Positions 49,790 through 58,802 are shown, counted from the stretch's first letter. The stretch is 62,372 bases of DNA from Flavobacterium poyangense (GCF_011751075.1 NZ_JAALLN010000025.1:1-62372), one strand, 5' to 3'. Numbers and translations: made by a program. Notes: a model not told the origin generated them from the letters alone.

Positions 49790-51817
49790 TTAAAGCAATC
49801 CTGCACGTTTCAATAAAGCCTCAGGTTTAGGTTCTTGTCCTCTAAAACGTTTGTATAAAAGCATCGGATGTTCTGTCCCTCCTTTAGAAAGTACATTGTC
49901 TTTAAATTTTGTAGCCACTTCAGTATTGAAGATTCCTTCTTCACGGAAATATTCAAAAGCATCTGCATCTAATACTTCCGCCCATTTGTAGCTGTAATAT
50001 CCGGAAGAATAACCCCCTTGGAAAATATGCGAAAATGCGGTACTCATTGCATTTTCTTTTACATCAGGATACAATTTAGTATTGGCAAATTGTTTGGTTT
50101 CGAAAGCTTTTAGATCCGTAATCCCAGTCGGATCTTGTCCGTGCCATGCCATATCAAGTAAGCCAAAACTCAATTGACGTAAAGTGGCTAATCCTTCCTG
50201 AAAACTGGCGCTTTCTTTTATTTTCTGTACATACTCAATCGGAATGATTTCATTTGTTTCATAGTGATTTGCAAACAAAGCTAAAGCTTCCGATTCGTAA
50301 CACCAGTTCTCCATAATCTGACTTGGCAGCTCTACAAAATCCCAAAAAACAGAAGTCCCGGACAAACTCGGGTAAGTGGTGTTGGCCAACATACCGTGTA
50401 AGCCATGACCAAATTCGTGGAATAAAGTCGTTACTTCATTAAAAGTTAGTAAGGAAGGTTTGGTTTCTGTAGGTTTTGTAAAATTGCAAACATTAGAAAT
50501 ATGTGGTCTTTCGTTTACGCTGTCTTTTATATATTGTGATTTGAATGAAGTCATCCAGGCACCGTTGCGTTTTCCTTTTCTCGGGAAAAAATCGGCATAG
50601 AAAATCGAAACCAAATTGTTTTGAGCATCGGTTACTTCGTAGGTTGTAACTTCGTCATGGTATTTGTCAATATCAAAAACCTCCGTAAAGGTTAATCCAT
50701 ATAGTTTTTTGGCAACAGTGAAAGCTCCGTTTAATACTTTTTCTAATTGAAAATAAGGTTTTAGTTTTTCGTCATCTAAGTTAAAAAGCTGTTGTTTTAA
50801 TTTCTCAGAGTAATAAGCGCTATCCCATTTTTCAAGTTCTTCAATTCCGTCCAGATCTTTTGCAAAAGCCGTTAATTCTGCAAACTCTTTTTGAGCGGCA
50901 GGTTTTGCTTTAGCCAGTAAATCATTCAGGAAAGTAAATACTTTCTCAGGACTTTCTGCCATTCTTTCTTCCAGTACAAAATGAGCGTGTGTTTTATAAC
51001 CTAACAAATTGGCTCTTTCGAAACGTAATTTAGCTATTTTTAAAACATTTTCCTGATTGTCGTATTCATTACCCTGAAATGCTTTGGCACCAAAGGCAAT
51101 AGCCATTTTTTTACGCAATTCGCGATTGTCGGCATACGTTAAAAACGGGAGATAACTTGGGTGGTCTAAAGTAAAAATCCAGCCTTTTTTTTCCTGACTT
51201 TTAGCAAGTAATCGGGCTGCTTCGATAGTTCCTTCCGGTAATCCGGCTAAGTCGCTTTCATTTGTTAAATGCAATTCGAAAGCATTGGTTTCTGCCAGAA
51301 CATTTTCGCCAAATTGTAAACTTAGTCTGGATAGTTCTTTGTCGATTTCGCGTAGTTGTTCTTTTTTATCTTCTGCTAAGTTGGCTCCGTTTCTGGAGAA
51401 ACTTTTGTATTGTTTGTCTAAAAGCGTAGTTTGTTCCGGATTTAGATTAAGGCTTTCTTTTTGGTCGTAAACGGTTTTTACTTTAGAAAATAAAGCTGCG
51501 TTTAGCGTAATATCGTTCCCGAATTCTGATAATAGAAGTGAAACTTCCTGAGCTATTTTTTGCATTTCATCATTCGTTTCCGCCGAATTCAAATTGAAGA
51601 AAATATTCGAAATACGATCCAGTGTATCACCCGAATATTCGAGAGGAAGAATGGTGTTCTCGAAAGTTGGCGTTTCCGGATTGTTGACGATCGCATCAAT
51701 TTCGGCTTTAGCCAAAGCAATTCCTTCCTGAAAAGCAGGAAGATAATCTTCGATTTTGATTTGCGAAAAGGGTGCTGTATTGTGTTTAGTGCTGAAATAT
51801 TGTGTTAAGATACTCAT
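49790..51817 (-). CDS. M3-family metallopeptidase (Dcp/oligopeptidase A type)
   Basis: A 675-residue cytoplasmic zinc peptidase. The zinc site HEFGH is at 467-471 in TLFHEFGHGLHGML, with the third ligand Glu expected near 495 (VELPSQIMENWCYE). Conserved N-terminal TFENTILPLEYSGDTLDRI and C-terminal FSHIFQGGYSSGYYSYKWAEVLDADAF belong to the M3A group containing dipeptidyl carboxypeptidase and oligopeptidase A. It degrades short peptides. It stands alone with its own upstream spacer. Confidence 0.93.
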   Translation of the reverse strand: MSILTQYFSTKHNTAPFSQIKIEDYLPAFQEGIALAKAEIDAIVNNPETPTFENTILPLEYSGDTLDRISNIFFNLNSAETNDEMQKIAQEVSLLLSEFGNDITLNAALFSKVKTVYDQKESLNLNPEQTTLLDKQYKSFSRNGANLAEDKKEQLREIDKELSRLSLQFGENVLAETNAFELHLTNESDLAGLPEGTIEAARLLAKSQEKKGWIFTLDHPSYLPFLTYADNRELRKKMAIAFGAKAFQGNEYDNQENVLKIAKLRFERANLLGYKTHAHFVLEERMAESPEKVFTFLNDLLAKAKPAAQKEFAELTAFAKDLDGIEELEKWDSAYYSEKLKQQLFNLDDEKLKPYFQLEKVLNGAFTVAKKLYGLTFTEVFDIDKYHDEVTTYEVTDAQNNLVSIFYADFFPRKGKRNGAWMTSFKSQYIKDSVNERPHISNVCNFTKPTETKPSLLTFNEVTTLFHEFGHGLHGMLANTTYPSLSGTSVFWDFVELPSQIMENWCYESEALALFANHYETNEIIPIEYVQKIKESASFQEGLATLRQLSFGLLDMAWHGQDPTGITDLKAFETKQFANTKLYPDVKENAMSTAFSHIFQGGYSSGYYSYKWAEVLDADAFEYFREEGIFNTEVATKFKDNVLSKGGTEHPMLLYKRFRGQEPKPEALLKRAGLL

Positions 51818-51925
51818 CGTATTGTTTTTTATTCTGCAAGAGTTTATAAAATCTTACAAGTCTGTTTAAGTTTAATTTTTATAGCATTGCAGGGTTTAAA
51901 AGCCTTGCCGATTTAGGATTCAAAA

Positions 51926-52213
51926 TTACAGTTTGAATTTTTCTAAATCTTGAAAATTGTTCCAAAAGCGCAGTAATTGGATCGTTTTGTGTTCTATTCG
52001 GTAATAAAGTGAAATGTGTTTTGTAATGACAATTTTGAAAACACTTTTGTAGTTGGTCTTTAGAAATAAAACATTACCATTTTTCAGAAGGGCAATTGTT
52101 ATATTTACTTTTTTGATAAAGTGTAAAGCACTTTTTTCAGACCATTCTGTTTCGAGATAATCGATGTTGTTCCAAAAATCTTTTTTAGCTTGCGGAGCCC
52201 AAATTACATCCAT
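51926..52213 (-). CDS. ParE/RelE-type toxin
   Basis: A 95-residue basic protein with the ParE/RelE fold pattern: VIWAPQAKKDFWNNIDYLETEWSEKSALHFI, VFKIVITKHISLYYRIEHKTIQLLRFWNNFQDLEKF. The ending with LLRFWNNFQDLE matches the ParE group, whose targets are usually gyrase or mRNA. Its ATG overlaps the stop of the partner antitoxin gene by one base (TAATG), so it is translationally coupled. Confidence 0.85.
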   Translation of the reverse strand: MDVIWAPQAKKDFWNNIDYLETEWSEKSALHFIKKVNITIALLKNGNVLFLKTNYKSVFKIVITKHISLYYRIEHKTIQLLRFWNNFQDLEKFKL

Positions 52214-52440
52214 TATTTAAAGTATTTTGAATAACGGTTTTTGGTTTCTTCCATTACAACATCATGTCGGATTCCTTCTTTGTTTTCTAAAGAATAAATA
52301 GCTTCATTGATTTTGCTTTTTTGTTCTTCAGATAAACCTTCTTTCGATTGAATAAAATCAGCTATTTCCTGAATCAAATCGGGATTGTCTATGTCTAGAA
52401 CAATTTTTGCTAATTCTATTTTAGAGGTTTGGATATTCAT
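52213..52440 (-). CDS. Antitoxin partner of the ParE-type toxin
   Basis: A 75-residue acidic protein encoded immediately before the toxin, with one-base overlap. Layout: MNIQTSKIELAKIVLDIDNPDLIQEIADFIQ, then a helical C-terminus that would wrap the toxin. It does not clearly show an RHH or AbrB motif; in Bacteroidota similar small antitoxins accompany ParE/RelE toxins. Its role is inferred from size, order and coupling. Confidence 0.75.
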   Translation of the reverse strand: MNIQTSKIELAKIVLDIDNPDLIQEIADFIQSKEGLSEEQKSKINEAIYSLENKEGIRHDVVMEETKNRYSKYFK

Positions 52441-52848
52441 TACAGCTTTTTTATCAAAGTTAAGTTTTTCTTTTAAGTTTTTAAAGTATTTTAAATCTGA
52501 TTGCTTGCTAAATTGATATACGTTTAAATCTCTGTCTCAATTGTTAGTCGGATTTTTTATACTAACTAAAATACCTACAAGGTTTTGGAAACCCTGCAGG
52601 TATTGGTGTAGAAATTTAAATAATCCGTAGGGTGCAATTACTTCGTCAATTCGCTTCGCTCGGGTCGTAAAAATTATATTTAACACATAGATACATAGGT
52701 TTTACTTATGAAAAAGAGTATAAAAAAAGAAACTCATTCCTTTCACATAGTCAAACTATGATAACTTAAATAAGTGAAACGCCTTTTCCCGTTTTGAAAA
52801 CTATGTTTCTATGTGTTAGAAAATAGGACACCCAATGGGTTTTAAGTA
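52441..52848. repeat. Intergenic region with two palindromic repeat types
   Basis: 408 bases without a gene. 52571-52603 is a 15-base imperfect hairpin (ATACCTACAAGGTTT against AAACCCTGCAGGTAT), of the type also seen at 44042-44072. 52621-52842 is a full copy of the palindromic element. The region separates the toxin-antitoxin pair from purE. Confidence 0.65.
52621..52842. repeat. Palindromic intergenic element, copy 2
   Basis: About 222 bases with the same outer ends (CCGTAGGGTGCAATT and CACCCAATGGGTT), inner arms TTAACACATAGATACATAGG and ACTATGTTTCTATGTGTTAG, and central CACATAGTCAAACTATGATA as copy 1. It is slightly longer than copy 1 because of an extra stretch at 52641-52670 containing TTCGCTTCGCTCGG. 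It ends 7 bases from the purE stop codon. Confidence 0.8.
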
Positions 52849-53331
52849 TTATTTTAAACCTTCAGCAGCCTTATTAACCGCAGCTTTTAGTTCTTCTTTG
52901 TATGAAATAATCGTTTCAAGAACTGTTTTATCATGGCTTCCGATGATTTGTGCAGCCAAAATTCCGGCATTTTTTGCACCGTTTAATGCTACTGTTGCTA
53001 CAGGAACACCACCCGGCATTTGAAGAATAGACAATACACTATCCCAACCGTCTATAGAATTGCTTGATTTTACGGGAACCCCAATTACAGGTAATGGAGA
53101 CATTGAAGCAACCATTCCCGGTAAATGTGCGGCACCACCGGCTCCGGCAATAATCACCGAAATACCTCGTGTGTGTGCATTTTTACTGAAATCAAATAAT
53201 TTCTCCGGCGTTCTGTGTGCCGAAACAATATCAACTTCTACTGCTATATTAAATTGTTTTAGTATGTCGATGGCATCCTGCATGACCGGCATGTCTGAAA
53301 TGCTTCCCATTATGATGGCTACTTTGCTCAT
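52849..53331 (-). CDS. purE: 5-(carboxyamino)imidazole ribonucleotide mutase
   Basis: A 160-residue class I PurE of purine synthesis: converts N5-CAIR to CAIR in the cytoplasm. VAIIMGSISDMPVMQDAIDIL at the N-terminus, then VDIVSAHRTPEKLFDF, IIAGAGGAAHLPGMVAS and GVPVKSSNSIDGWDSVLSILQMPGGVPVATVALNGAKNAGILAAQI match the PurE signature, with the catalytic His in SAHRT. PurK is encoded upstream on the same strand, with a small unknown gene between them. Confidence 0.95.
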   Translation of the reverse strand: MSKVAIIMGSISDMPVMQDAIDILKQFNIAVEVDIVSAHRTPEKLFDFSKNAHTRGISVIIAGAGGAAHLPGMVASMSPLPVIGVPVKSSNSIDGWDSVLSILQMPGGVPVATVALNGAKNAGILAAQIIGSHDKTVLETIISYKEELKAAVNKAAEGLK

Positions 53332-53415
53332 GTTTTTTTGTTTTTTTGTTGTGTGGTGTTTTGTTTCAGGTTTCAGGTTTCAAGTTTCAGGTTTTCATTG
53401 TGATTGAAAATTGAC

Positions 53416-53631
53416 CTATTTTTGTTTAAATATACTTGAACTATAAATCAGAAATGCAATTCCGAAAACCAAAATAATAAGACAAATTATTATAGTTGTG
53501 AATGCGATAAAGCTTTTAATTCGTTCTCCTAAATATTCATTTTTATCCGTAAATCTCTCAAAGTTAACTTTAATTAAATTTGAATTATTAGTTACATTGC
53601 TGAGGTTATTTAAGAAATCTAAAAAATCCAT
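53416..53631 (-). CDS. Small single-helix membrane protein between purK and purE
   Basis: A 71-residue protein with one predicted membrane helix at about 41-65 (FIAFTTIIICLIILVFGIAFLIY). The N-terminal half is polar and Asn-rich. No family is recognised. It lies between purK and purE on the same strand with 84 and 50 base gaps, so it may be co-transcribed with purine genes. It could also be a non-coding stretch; codon usage and a clear ATG support a gene. Confidence 0.5.
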   Translation of the reverse strand: MDFLDFLNNLSNVTNNSNLIKVNFERFTDKNEYLGERIKSFIAFTTIIICLIILVFGIAFLIYSSSIFKQK

Positions 53632-53681
53632 TTTATCTTTTTGATGAGATTTGTAATCTTGAAAATTTTGATTTTTGGTTA

Positions 53682-54836
53682 TTATAAACTAATTACCTTA
53701 ATAGTATTCTTAACATCCTCAGCAATTCGTCTGGCTTCTGTCATGTCTTCATTGACAATCGTTACGTGCCCCATTTTTCTGAACGGACGGGTTTGTTTTT
53801 TACCGTAAATATGTGGCGTAACACCATTCCATCCTAAAATGGTTTCGATATTTTGGTATACAACATCTCCTGAAAATCCTTCGGCACCTACTAAGTTGAC
53901 CATCACTCCGGCAACTTTACTTTCTGTATCTCCCAACGGAAGATCTAAAATTGCACGCAAATGATTTTCGAATTGTGAAGTGTAACTTGCTTCAATAGAA
54001 TAATGACCCGAATTGTGCGGACGCGGTGCGACTTCATTTACCAGGATTTCATCATCATTAGTTTGAAACATTTCTACTGCTAAAAGTCCAACGTGATTGA
54101 ATTTTTCTGAAACATTCAAAGCAATTGCTCTGGCTTTTGCAGCAACTTTTTCATCGATACGGGCAGGACAGATTACATATTCTACCTGATTGGCTTCGGG
54201 GTGAAATTCCATTTCAACAACCGGATAGGTTTTGATCTGACCCGATGGATTGCGACAAACAATAACAGCCAATTCATTTTTGAACGGAATCATCGTTTCT
54301 GCAATACATTCTACATTGGGTAAAGATTCCAGATCGGTGCTTTTGCGAATCACTTTTACGCCATTTCCATCATATCCAAATTCGGTACATTTCCAGACAA
54401 AAGGCAAATCGATTTTGTTGTTTTGTACTTCTTCCTGCAAATCATTCAATGTATTGAATCTTTTATAAGGAGCAGTCGGAATGTTATTGGCAGCGTAAAA
54501 ATCTTTTTGAGTTCCTTTGTTTTGGATTCCTTTTAACGTTTTTGGAGAAGGATACACTTTTAGGCCTTCATTTTCTAATTGTGTTAAAGCTTCCAGATTG
54601 ACTAATTCAATTTCGAAAGTCAAAACGTCAACCTGTTTTCCAAAATTGTAAACCGTTTCATAATCCATTAAATCGCCTTTAAAAAAGTGATTGCAGGCAA
54701 TTTTGCTTGGAGCTTCATCACTCGGATCTAATACATAAGTTTGTATGTCAAATTTTCGGGTGTCAAATAACAGCATCTTGCCCAATTGTCCACCACCTAA
54801 AATTCCTAATTTAAAATCAGAAGAAAAATAATTCAT
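53682..54836 (-). CDS. purK: 5-(carboxyamino)imidazole ribonucleotide synthase
   Basis: A 384-residue ATP-grasp enzyme that makes N5-CAIR from AIR, ATP and bicarbonate, the step before PurE. Motifs: FKLGILGGGQLGKMLLFDTRK, TFEIELVNLEAL, LPFVWKCTEFGYDGNGVKVIR (ATP-binding), the LAVEMFQTNDDEILVNEVAPRPHNSGHYSIEA metal and substrate region. Normal length. It is upstream of purE on the same strand. Confidence 0.95.
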   Translation of the reverse strand: MNYFSSDFKLGILGGGQLGKMLLFDTRKFDIQTYVLDPSDEAPSKIACNHFFKGDLMDYETVYNFGKQVDVLTFEIELVNLEALTQLENEGLKVYPSPKTLKGIQNKGTQKDFYAANNIPTAPYKRFNTLNDLQEEVQNNKIDLPFVWKCTEFGYDGNGVKVIRKSTDLESLPNVECIAETMIPFKNELAVIVCRNPSGQIKTYPVVEMEFHPEANQVEYVICPARIDEKVAAKARAIALNVSEKFNHVGLLAVEMFQTNDDEILVNEVAPRPHNSGHYSIEASYTSQFENHLRAILDLPLGDTESKVAGVMVNLVGAEGFSGDVVYQNIETILGWNGVTPHIYGKKQTRPFRKMGHVTIVNEDMTEARRIAEDVKNTIKVISL

Positions 54837-54890
54837 TGTTGTGTGTTTGTGAACCGCAAAGATACTTTATAATGATCGAATAGGAAAACG

Positions 54891-55442
54891 CTATTTTAGT
54901 TTCGTTAAAACTTCTCTGGCAACGGCTTTGTATGCGGCCGAATGATCCGCATAATCCTTGTTTAGAATGATTTGCAGCTCGGGATGAATCCAGTCGTAAT
55001 GATTTCCTAAGATGTATAAAGTTCTGATGGAGTACGCTTTTGCGGCTACTTTGGTGTCGTTTATGAGCCAGTCAAAAGAAGCTTCGATACAATGTTGAAG
55101 ATTTTCTTCGGAAAGTAAAAGGCTGTTTTCGTTTTTTTTGTAATGTGATTTTACCAAAAGCTGAACGATTTTTGCAATCGGACGAATCGCGCTTTCGTCT
55201 TTTAAAATTTTAAGATTGGAGCAGAAAAAATCAAGATGAGGTTGAAGCCAGATCAGTTCTTCGTAAGAGACAAATTCTAATATCCAGCACGCTTTATGGT
55301 TGTTTTTGTCAAGTGGAGAAAAGGAGATAGAAATTAATTCTTTGAATTGATCCTTATTTTCTAAAACTTCCTGTGCAATTTTAAGTCGGTTTTCCCGGTA
55401 AGCTTTTAAATAATCAAGTTTTGATTGGAGTTCAGAGGACAT
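54891..55442 (-). CDS. HEAT-repeat-like helical protein, unknown
   Basis: A 183-residue all-helical soluble protein. Repeats of about 35-40 residues (KIAQEVLENKDQFKELISISF; VSYEELIWLQPHLDFFCSNL; ASFDWLINDTKVAAKAYSIRTLYILG) look like ARM/HEAT units. In Flavobacterium genomes similar proteins are sometimes labelled adenylosuccinate lyase, but no lyase motifs are visible here, and that label is not supported. It lies 54 bases upstream of purK on the same strand and may be co-transcribed with it. Confidence 0.6.
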   Translation of the reverse strand: MSSELQSKLDYLKAYRENRLKIAQEVLENKDQFKELISISFSPLDKNNHKACWILEFVSYEELIWLQPHLDFFCSNLKILKDESAIRPIAKIVQLLVKSHYKKNENSLLLSEENLQHCIEASFDWLINDTKVAAKAYSIRTLYILGNHYDWIHPELQIILNKDYADHSAAYKAVAREVLTKLK

Positions 55443-56134
55443 TGGTTTGGGTTTTAAATACGCAACTAAAATAGGTAATTTAGTGTGAATACGAATAAGA
55501 TTTGTAGGAATATTTATCAGTCATCATAAAGGTGAAACAGTATCGTTTAGTGTATTATTTAATGGAACAAAAGAAGCATTTTTTTTGCTTGTTATTTGTT
55601 AACGATGAGGTGGAAGCTCGGTTTTTTTTGAATTTGGTATTTTGGTCTTTTATGGATTGTTTTGGTTTTTGATTTGGTTTAAGGTTTCGAAGTATAAATG
55701 TTTAATCGGAATCGAAATATTTTAAACTAAAAATTTGTAATTAACTCAAGTTGCTGGTTGTAAAATGTAAAATGTAAAATGTAAAATGTGAAATGTGAAA
55801 TGTGAAATGTGAAAGGGGAGTCTGAGAAATTCCACGTTTTTTATAACAACCAAACTTTAATGAATAGAATGCTTGCGAAAGTAAAAAATAATACTGTTTT
55901 CTATTTCATTGATTTAATATCTTACTTAGAAACTGAAAATGAAGCTGTAAAACAAAAAGTATCAAATTTCAGACTTACATTTCGCAACCCACAACTCAAA
56001 ACTCATAACTAGCAACTTAAACTAATTGTCAAGCGATCACAAACAATCTGAAAAAAAATAACTCAGTGTGTATTTTGATACTGACCTTTGGTTGTAATTC
56101 TGTATCTTTGCGCATTATTTTAAATATAAAAATA
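55443..56134. repeat. Element with TAAAATG heptamer repeats, copy B, plus hpt promoter
   Basis: 692 bases without a supported gene. 55742-56022 is the second copy of the heptamer element: inverted ends (AACTCAAGTTGCTGGTTGTA and ACTAGCAACTTAA) and seven tandem heptamers at 55761-55809 (four TAAAATG, three TGAAATG). An open frame of 67 codons at 55809-56012 starts inside the heptamers and runs through the element, so it is not accepted. The hpt promoter is at 56103-56110. Confidence 0.7.
56103..56110 (+). promoter_or_regulatory. Putative promoter -7 box of hpt
   Basis: TATCTTTG matches TAnnTTTG. The nearest upstream TTG at a plausible distance (56075-56077) is 25 bases away, a little long. A start just after it gives a leader of about 20 bases to the hpt ATG. 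Confidence 0.55.
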
Positions 56135-56665
56135 ATGATACAACTTCACGATAAACAATTTGTTCCGTTTATTTCGGCAAATGAAATTGATTTTGCTTTA
56201 ACGAAAATAGTTGCACAAGTAGAAGATGATTTTGGAGATGAAACGCCAATTTTTATTGGAGTTTTGAATGGTGCATTTATGGTTGTCGCCGATTTTCTGA
56301 AAAAATATAAAAGCCCATGTGAGGTTTCATTTATCAAAATGGCTTCATATGAAGGAACAGAATCAACAAATACGGTTAAAGAAATAATAGGAATTAATCA
56401 GAATTTGTCCGGCAGGAGTGTGGTTCTTATTGAAGATATTGTTGATACGGGAAACACAATTGAGGAGTTAAAGACAATGTTTAAAGCGCAAAACGTAAAA
56501 CATTTTAAGATTGCAACTTTGTTTTTTAAACCTGAAGCATATAAAAAAGACATTAAGATTGATTATGTTGGAATCAGAATTCCAAATAAATTCATTGTTG
56601 GTTATGGTTTAGACTACGACGGATTAGGAAGAAATCTGCCTGAAGTATATAAAGTAGCAGAATAA
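56135..56665 (+). CDS. hpt: Hypoxanthine phosphoribosyltransferase
   Basis: A 176-residue purine-salvage enzyme that makes IMP (or GMP) from the base and PRPP. The PRPP-binding loop VVLIEDIVDTGNTIEEL has Glu100-Asp101 and Thr105-Gly-Asn-Thr. GVLNGAFMVVADFLKKY and VDYVGIRIPNKFIVGYGLDYDGLGRNLPEVY are also typical. The frame can be read 23 codons upstream from a GTG, but the ATG at 56135 gives the family-typical start. adk follows. Confidence 0.93.
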   Translation: MIQLHDKQFVPFISANEIDFALTKIVAQVEDDFGDETPIFIGVLNGAFMVVADFLKKYKSPCEVSFIKMASYEGTESTNTVKEIIGINQNLSGRSVVLIEDIVDTGNTIEELKTMFKAQNVKHFKIATLFFKPEAYKKDIKIDYVGIRIPNKFIVGYGLDYDGLGRNLPEVYKVAE

Positions 56666-56744
56666 ATTTTAAAACAAACACACAACTATATATTCATTTT
56701 AAACTTCTTTAATAGTAAGAAGTCAAGCAACACTCACACTTATT

Positions 56745-57317
56745 ATGATTAACATTGTTTTATTTGGAAAGCCTGGAGCGGGAAAAGGAACTCAGGCAGA
56801 ATTTTTAAAAGAAAAATACAAATTAACACATCTTTCAACCGGAGATATTTTTCGTTTTAATTTAAAAAACGATACAGATTTAGGTAAAAAAGCAAGAGTT
56901 TTTATGGATAATGGAGAGTTGGTACCTTGCGAAGTGACAACTGCAATGTTAATTGACGAAGTGAAAAAACATCCGGATACTGCAGGATTTTTATTCGACG
57001 GTTATCCAAGAACTTTAGATCAGGCTGAGGCTTTAGATAAATTCTTGCCAACCATTAATTCAAGCGTAACAGCAACAATCGCATTAGAAGCGGATGATGA
57101 AATTTTGGTAGCTCGTTTGTTAGAAAGAGGAAAAACAAGCGGAAGAGCTGATGATCAGGACGAGGAGAAAATCCGCGTGAGATATCAGGAGTACAATGAA
57201 AAAACTGCTCCATTGATTGGATATTATAAAACACAGAATAAGTTCCATGCTGTAAATGGTATTGGAACTATTGAAGAAATTACAGAACGATTAACGTCAG
57301 TTATAGATAATTTGTAG
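56745..57317 (+). CDS. adk: Adenylate kinase
   Basis: A 190-residue nucleotide kinase that interconverts ATP + AMP with 2 ADP. P-loop GKPGAGKGT at 8-16, LSTGDIFRFNLKNDTDLGKKARVFMDNGELVP for AMP binding, FLFDGYPRTLDQAEAL, and a short LID segment (LLERGKTSGRADDQDEEKI) without zinc Cys. Short-form bacterial Adk. It follows hpt by 79 bases. Confidence 0.95.
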   Translation: MINIVLFGKPGAGKGTQAEFLKEKYKLTHLSTGDIFRFNLKNDTDLGKKARVFMDNGELVPCEVTTAMLIDEVKKHPDTAGFLFDGYPRTLDQAEALDKFLPTINSSVTATIALEADDEILVARLLERGKTSGRADDQDEEKIRVRYQEYNEKTAPLIGYYKTQNKFHAVNGIGTIEEITERLTSVIDNL

Positions 57318-57527
57318 AAACTTTTTCCGGCTGTCGTTGCATCCCGAGGGTTTTGGGATATAAAAAACTATTTTTCCATACCATAAAATAAGCCTCTTCA
57401 GGTCGCTGTTTTTTGGGAGGAAAAATTAGTTTTTTTTAGCATTAAGCTTTTGATGACTTCCGGATGATAACACAATTGGACTATAAATTATAGTATAACG
57501 ACTATTAAATAACGAATTAACTACAAA

Positions 57528-58802
57528 TTGGAAATACTAATAATATTTTTTCTAATTCTATTAAATGGAGTTTTCTCTATGTCTGAGATTGCATTAATTT
57601 CGGCGAGGAAAAACAGATTGGAGACCGCAGCAAAAAAAGGGAATAAAAGTGCCAAAACAGCACTGGATCTGGCCAATTCTCCAAATAAATTTTTATCAAC
57701 CGTTCAAATTGGAATTACCTTAATCGGAATTTTGACAGGTATTTATTCGGGAGATAAAATCACTATGGATGTTGAAATATTTGTAAGTGGATTTGGAGTT
57801 TTAAAACCTTATGCCCATTCGGTTGCAGTTGGTATTGTAGTAGTAGTTTTGACTTTTTTCTCTTTGGTTTTAGGGGAATTACTACCAAAACGTATTGGGT
57901 TGAATTACCCTGAATCTATTGCAAAAATGGTTGCAATGCCTATGAAAGTAATCTCGATTATCACGGCACCCTTTATTTGGTTGCTTACATCATCGACAGA
58001 TTTTTTACTGAATGTTTTGCAAATTAAACCAACAGCAGACGGCAAGGTTACAGAAGAAGAAATTAAAGCCATTATTAAAGAAGGAACCGAAGGCGGAGAA
58101 GTTCAGGAAATTGAGCAAGATATCGTGGAGCGTGTTTTTCATATTGGTGACCGAAAGGTAAATTCTTTAATGACACACCGTAAATCGGTAGACATGTTGC
58201 CCTTGAATGCAGATAAAGCGAAAATAAAAGAGCTGGTTTTGCAGGATTTGCACACGGTTTATCCGGTATATAGCGAAAATTACGATGATATTGTCGGGAT
58301 CGTAACGTTGAAAAATATATTTGCCAATATCGAAAGTGATCATTTCGATTTAGCGGCAATTATGATCGATGCTCCTTATTTAATGGAGCAGACAACAGCA
58401 TACAAGGCATTAGAGAATTTCAAAAAAACAGGAATTCATTATGCGTTGGTTTCAGATGAATATGGTGTTTTTCAGGGTATAATTACCTTAAATGATATAT
58501 TAGAAGCCTTAGTTGGTGATGCTTCCGACTTTTATAAAGATGAATTCCAGCTTGTAGAAAGAGAAGACGGTTCATGGATGGTAGATGGACATTATTCCTT
58601 ACACGATTTCTTAACTTATTTTGAGTTGGACGAATTGACAAACGATTACGAGGTAAATACCGTGAGCGGGATGATTATGACGGAGCTTTCTCATATCCCA
58701 AAAGAAGGAGAGAAGCTGATCTGGCAAAAATTTGTTTTAGAAGTCATCGATATGGATGGAGTAAAGATTGATAAAGTGCTGGTAAAACCGCTAAAAGAGT
58801 AA
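57528..58802 (+). CDS. CNNM/CorC-type membrane protein with CBS domains
   Basis: A 424-residue hemolysin-family protein. The N-terminal CNNM membrane domain (about 1-190) opens EILIIFFLILLNGVFSMSEIALISARKNRLE. Two CBS domains follow (about 200-340, with RKSVDMLPLN and TAYKALENFKKTGIHYALVSDEYG), and a CorC/HlyC domain ends the protein (SWMVDGHYSLHDFLTYFEL). Such proteins are linked to magnesium or other cation export. The start is TTG at 57528: the membrane helix begins immediately after, and homologues also start at MEIL. Confidence 0.9.
   Translation: MEILIIFFLILLNGVFSMSEIALISARKNRLETAAKKGNKSAKTALDLANSPNKFLSTVQIGITLIGILTGIYSGDKITMDVEIFVSGFGVLKPYAHSVAVGIVVVVLTFFSLVLGELLPKRIGLNYPESIAKMVAMPMKVISIITAPFIWLLTSSTDFLLNVLQIKPTADGKVTEEEIKAIIKEGTEGGEVQEIEQDIVERVFHIGDRKVNSLMTHRKSVDMLPLNADKAKIKELVLQDLHTVYPVYSENYDDIVGIVTLKNIFANIESDHFDLAAIMIDAPYLMEQTTAYKALENFKKTGIHYALVSDEYGVFQGIITLNDILEALVGDASDFYKDEFQLVEREDGSWMVDGHYSLHDFLTYFELDELTNDYEVNTVSGMIMTELSHIPKEGEKLIWQKFVLEVIDMDGVKIDKVLVKPLKE

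Noticed and set aside
54891..55442. Adenylosuccinate lyase annotation
   Set aside because: No lyase signature motif is present and the protein is only 183 residues; it looks like a HEAT-repeat protein.
55809..56012. 67-codon open frame in the heptamer element
   Set aside because: It starts inside the heptamer array and runs through the element to its right end; there is no recognisable family.
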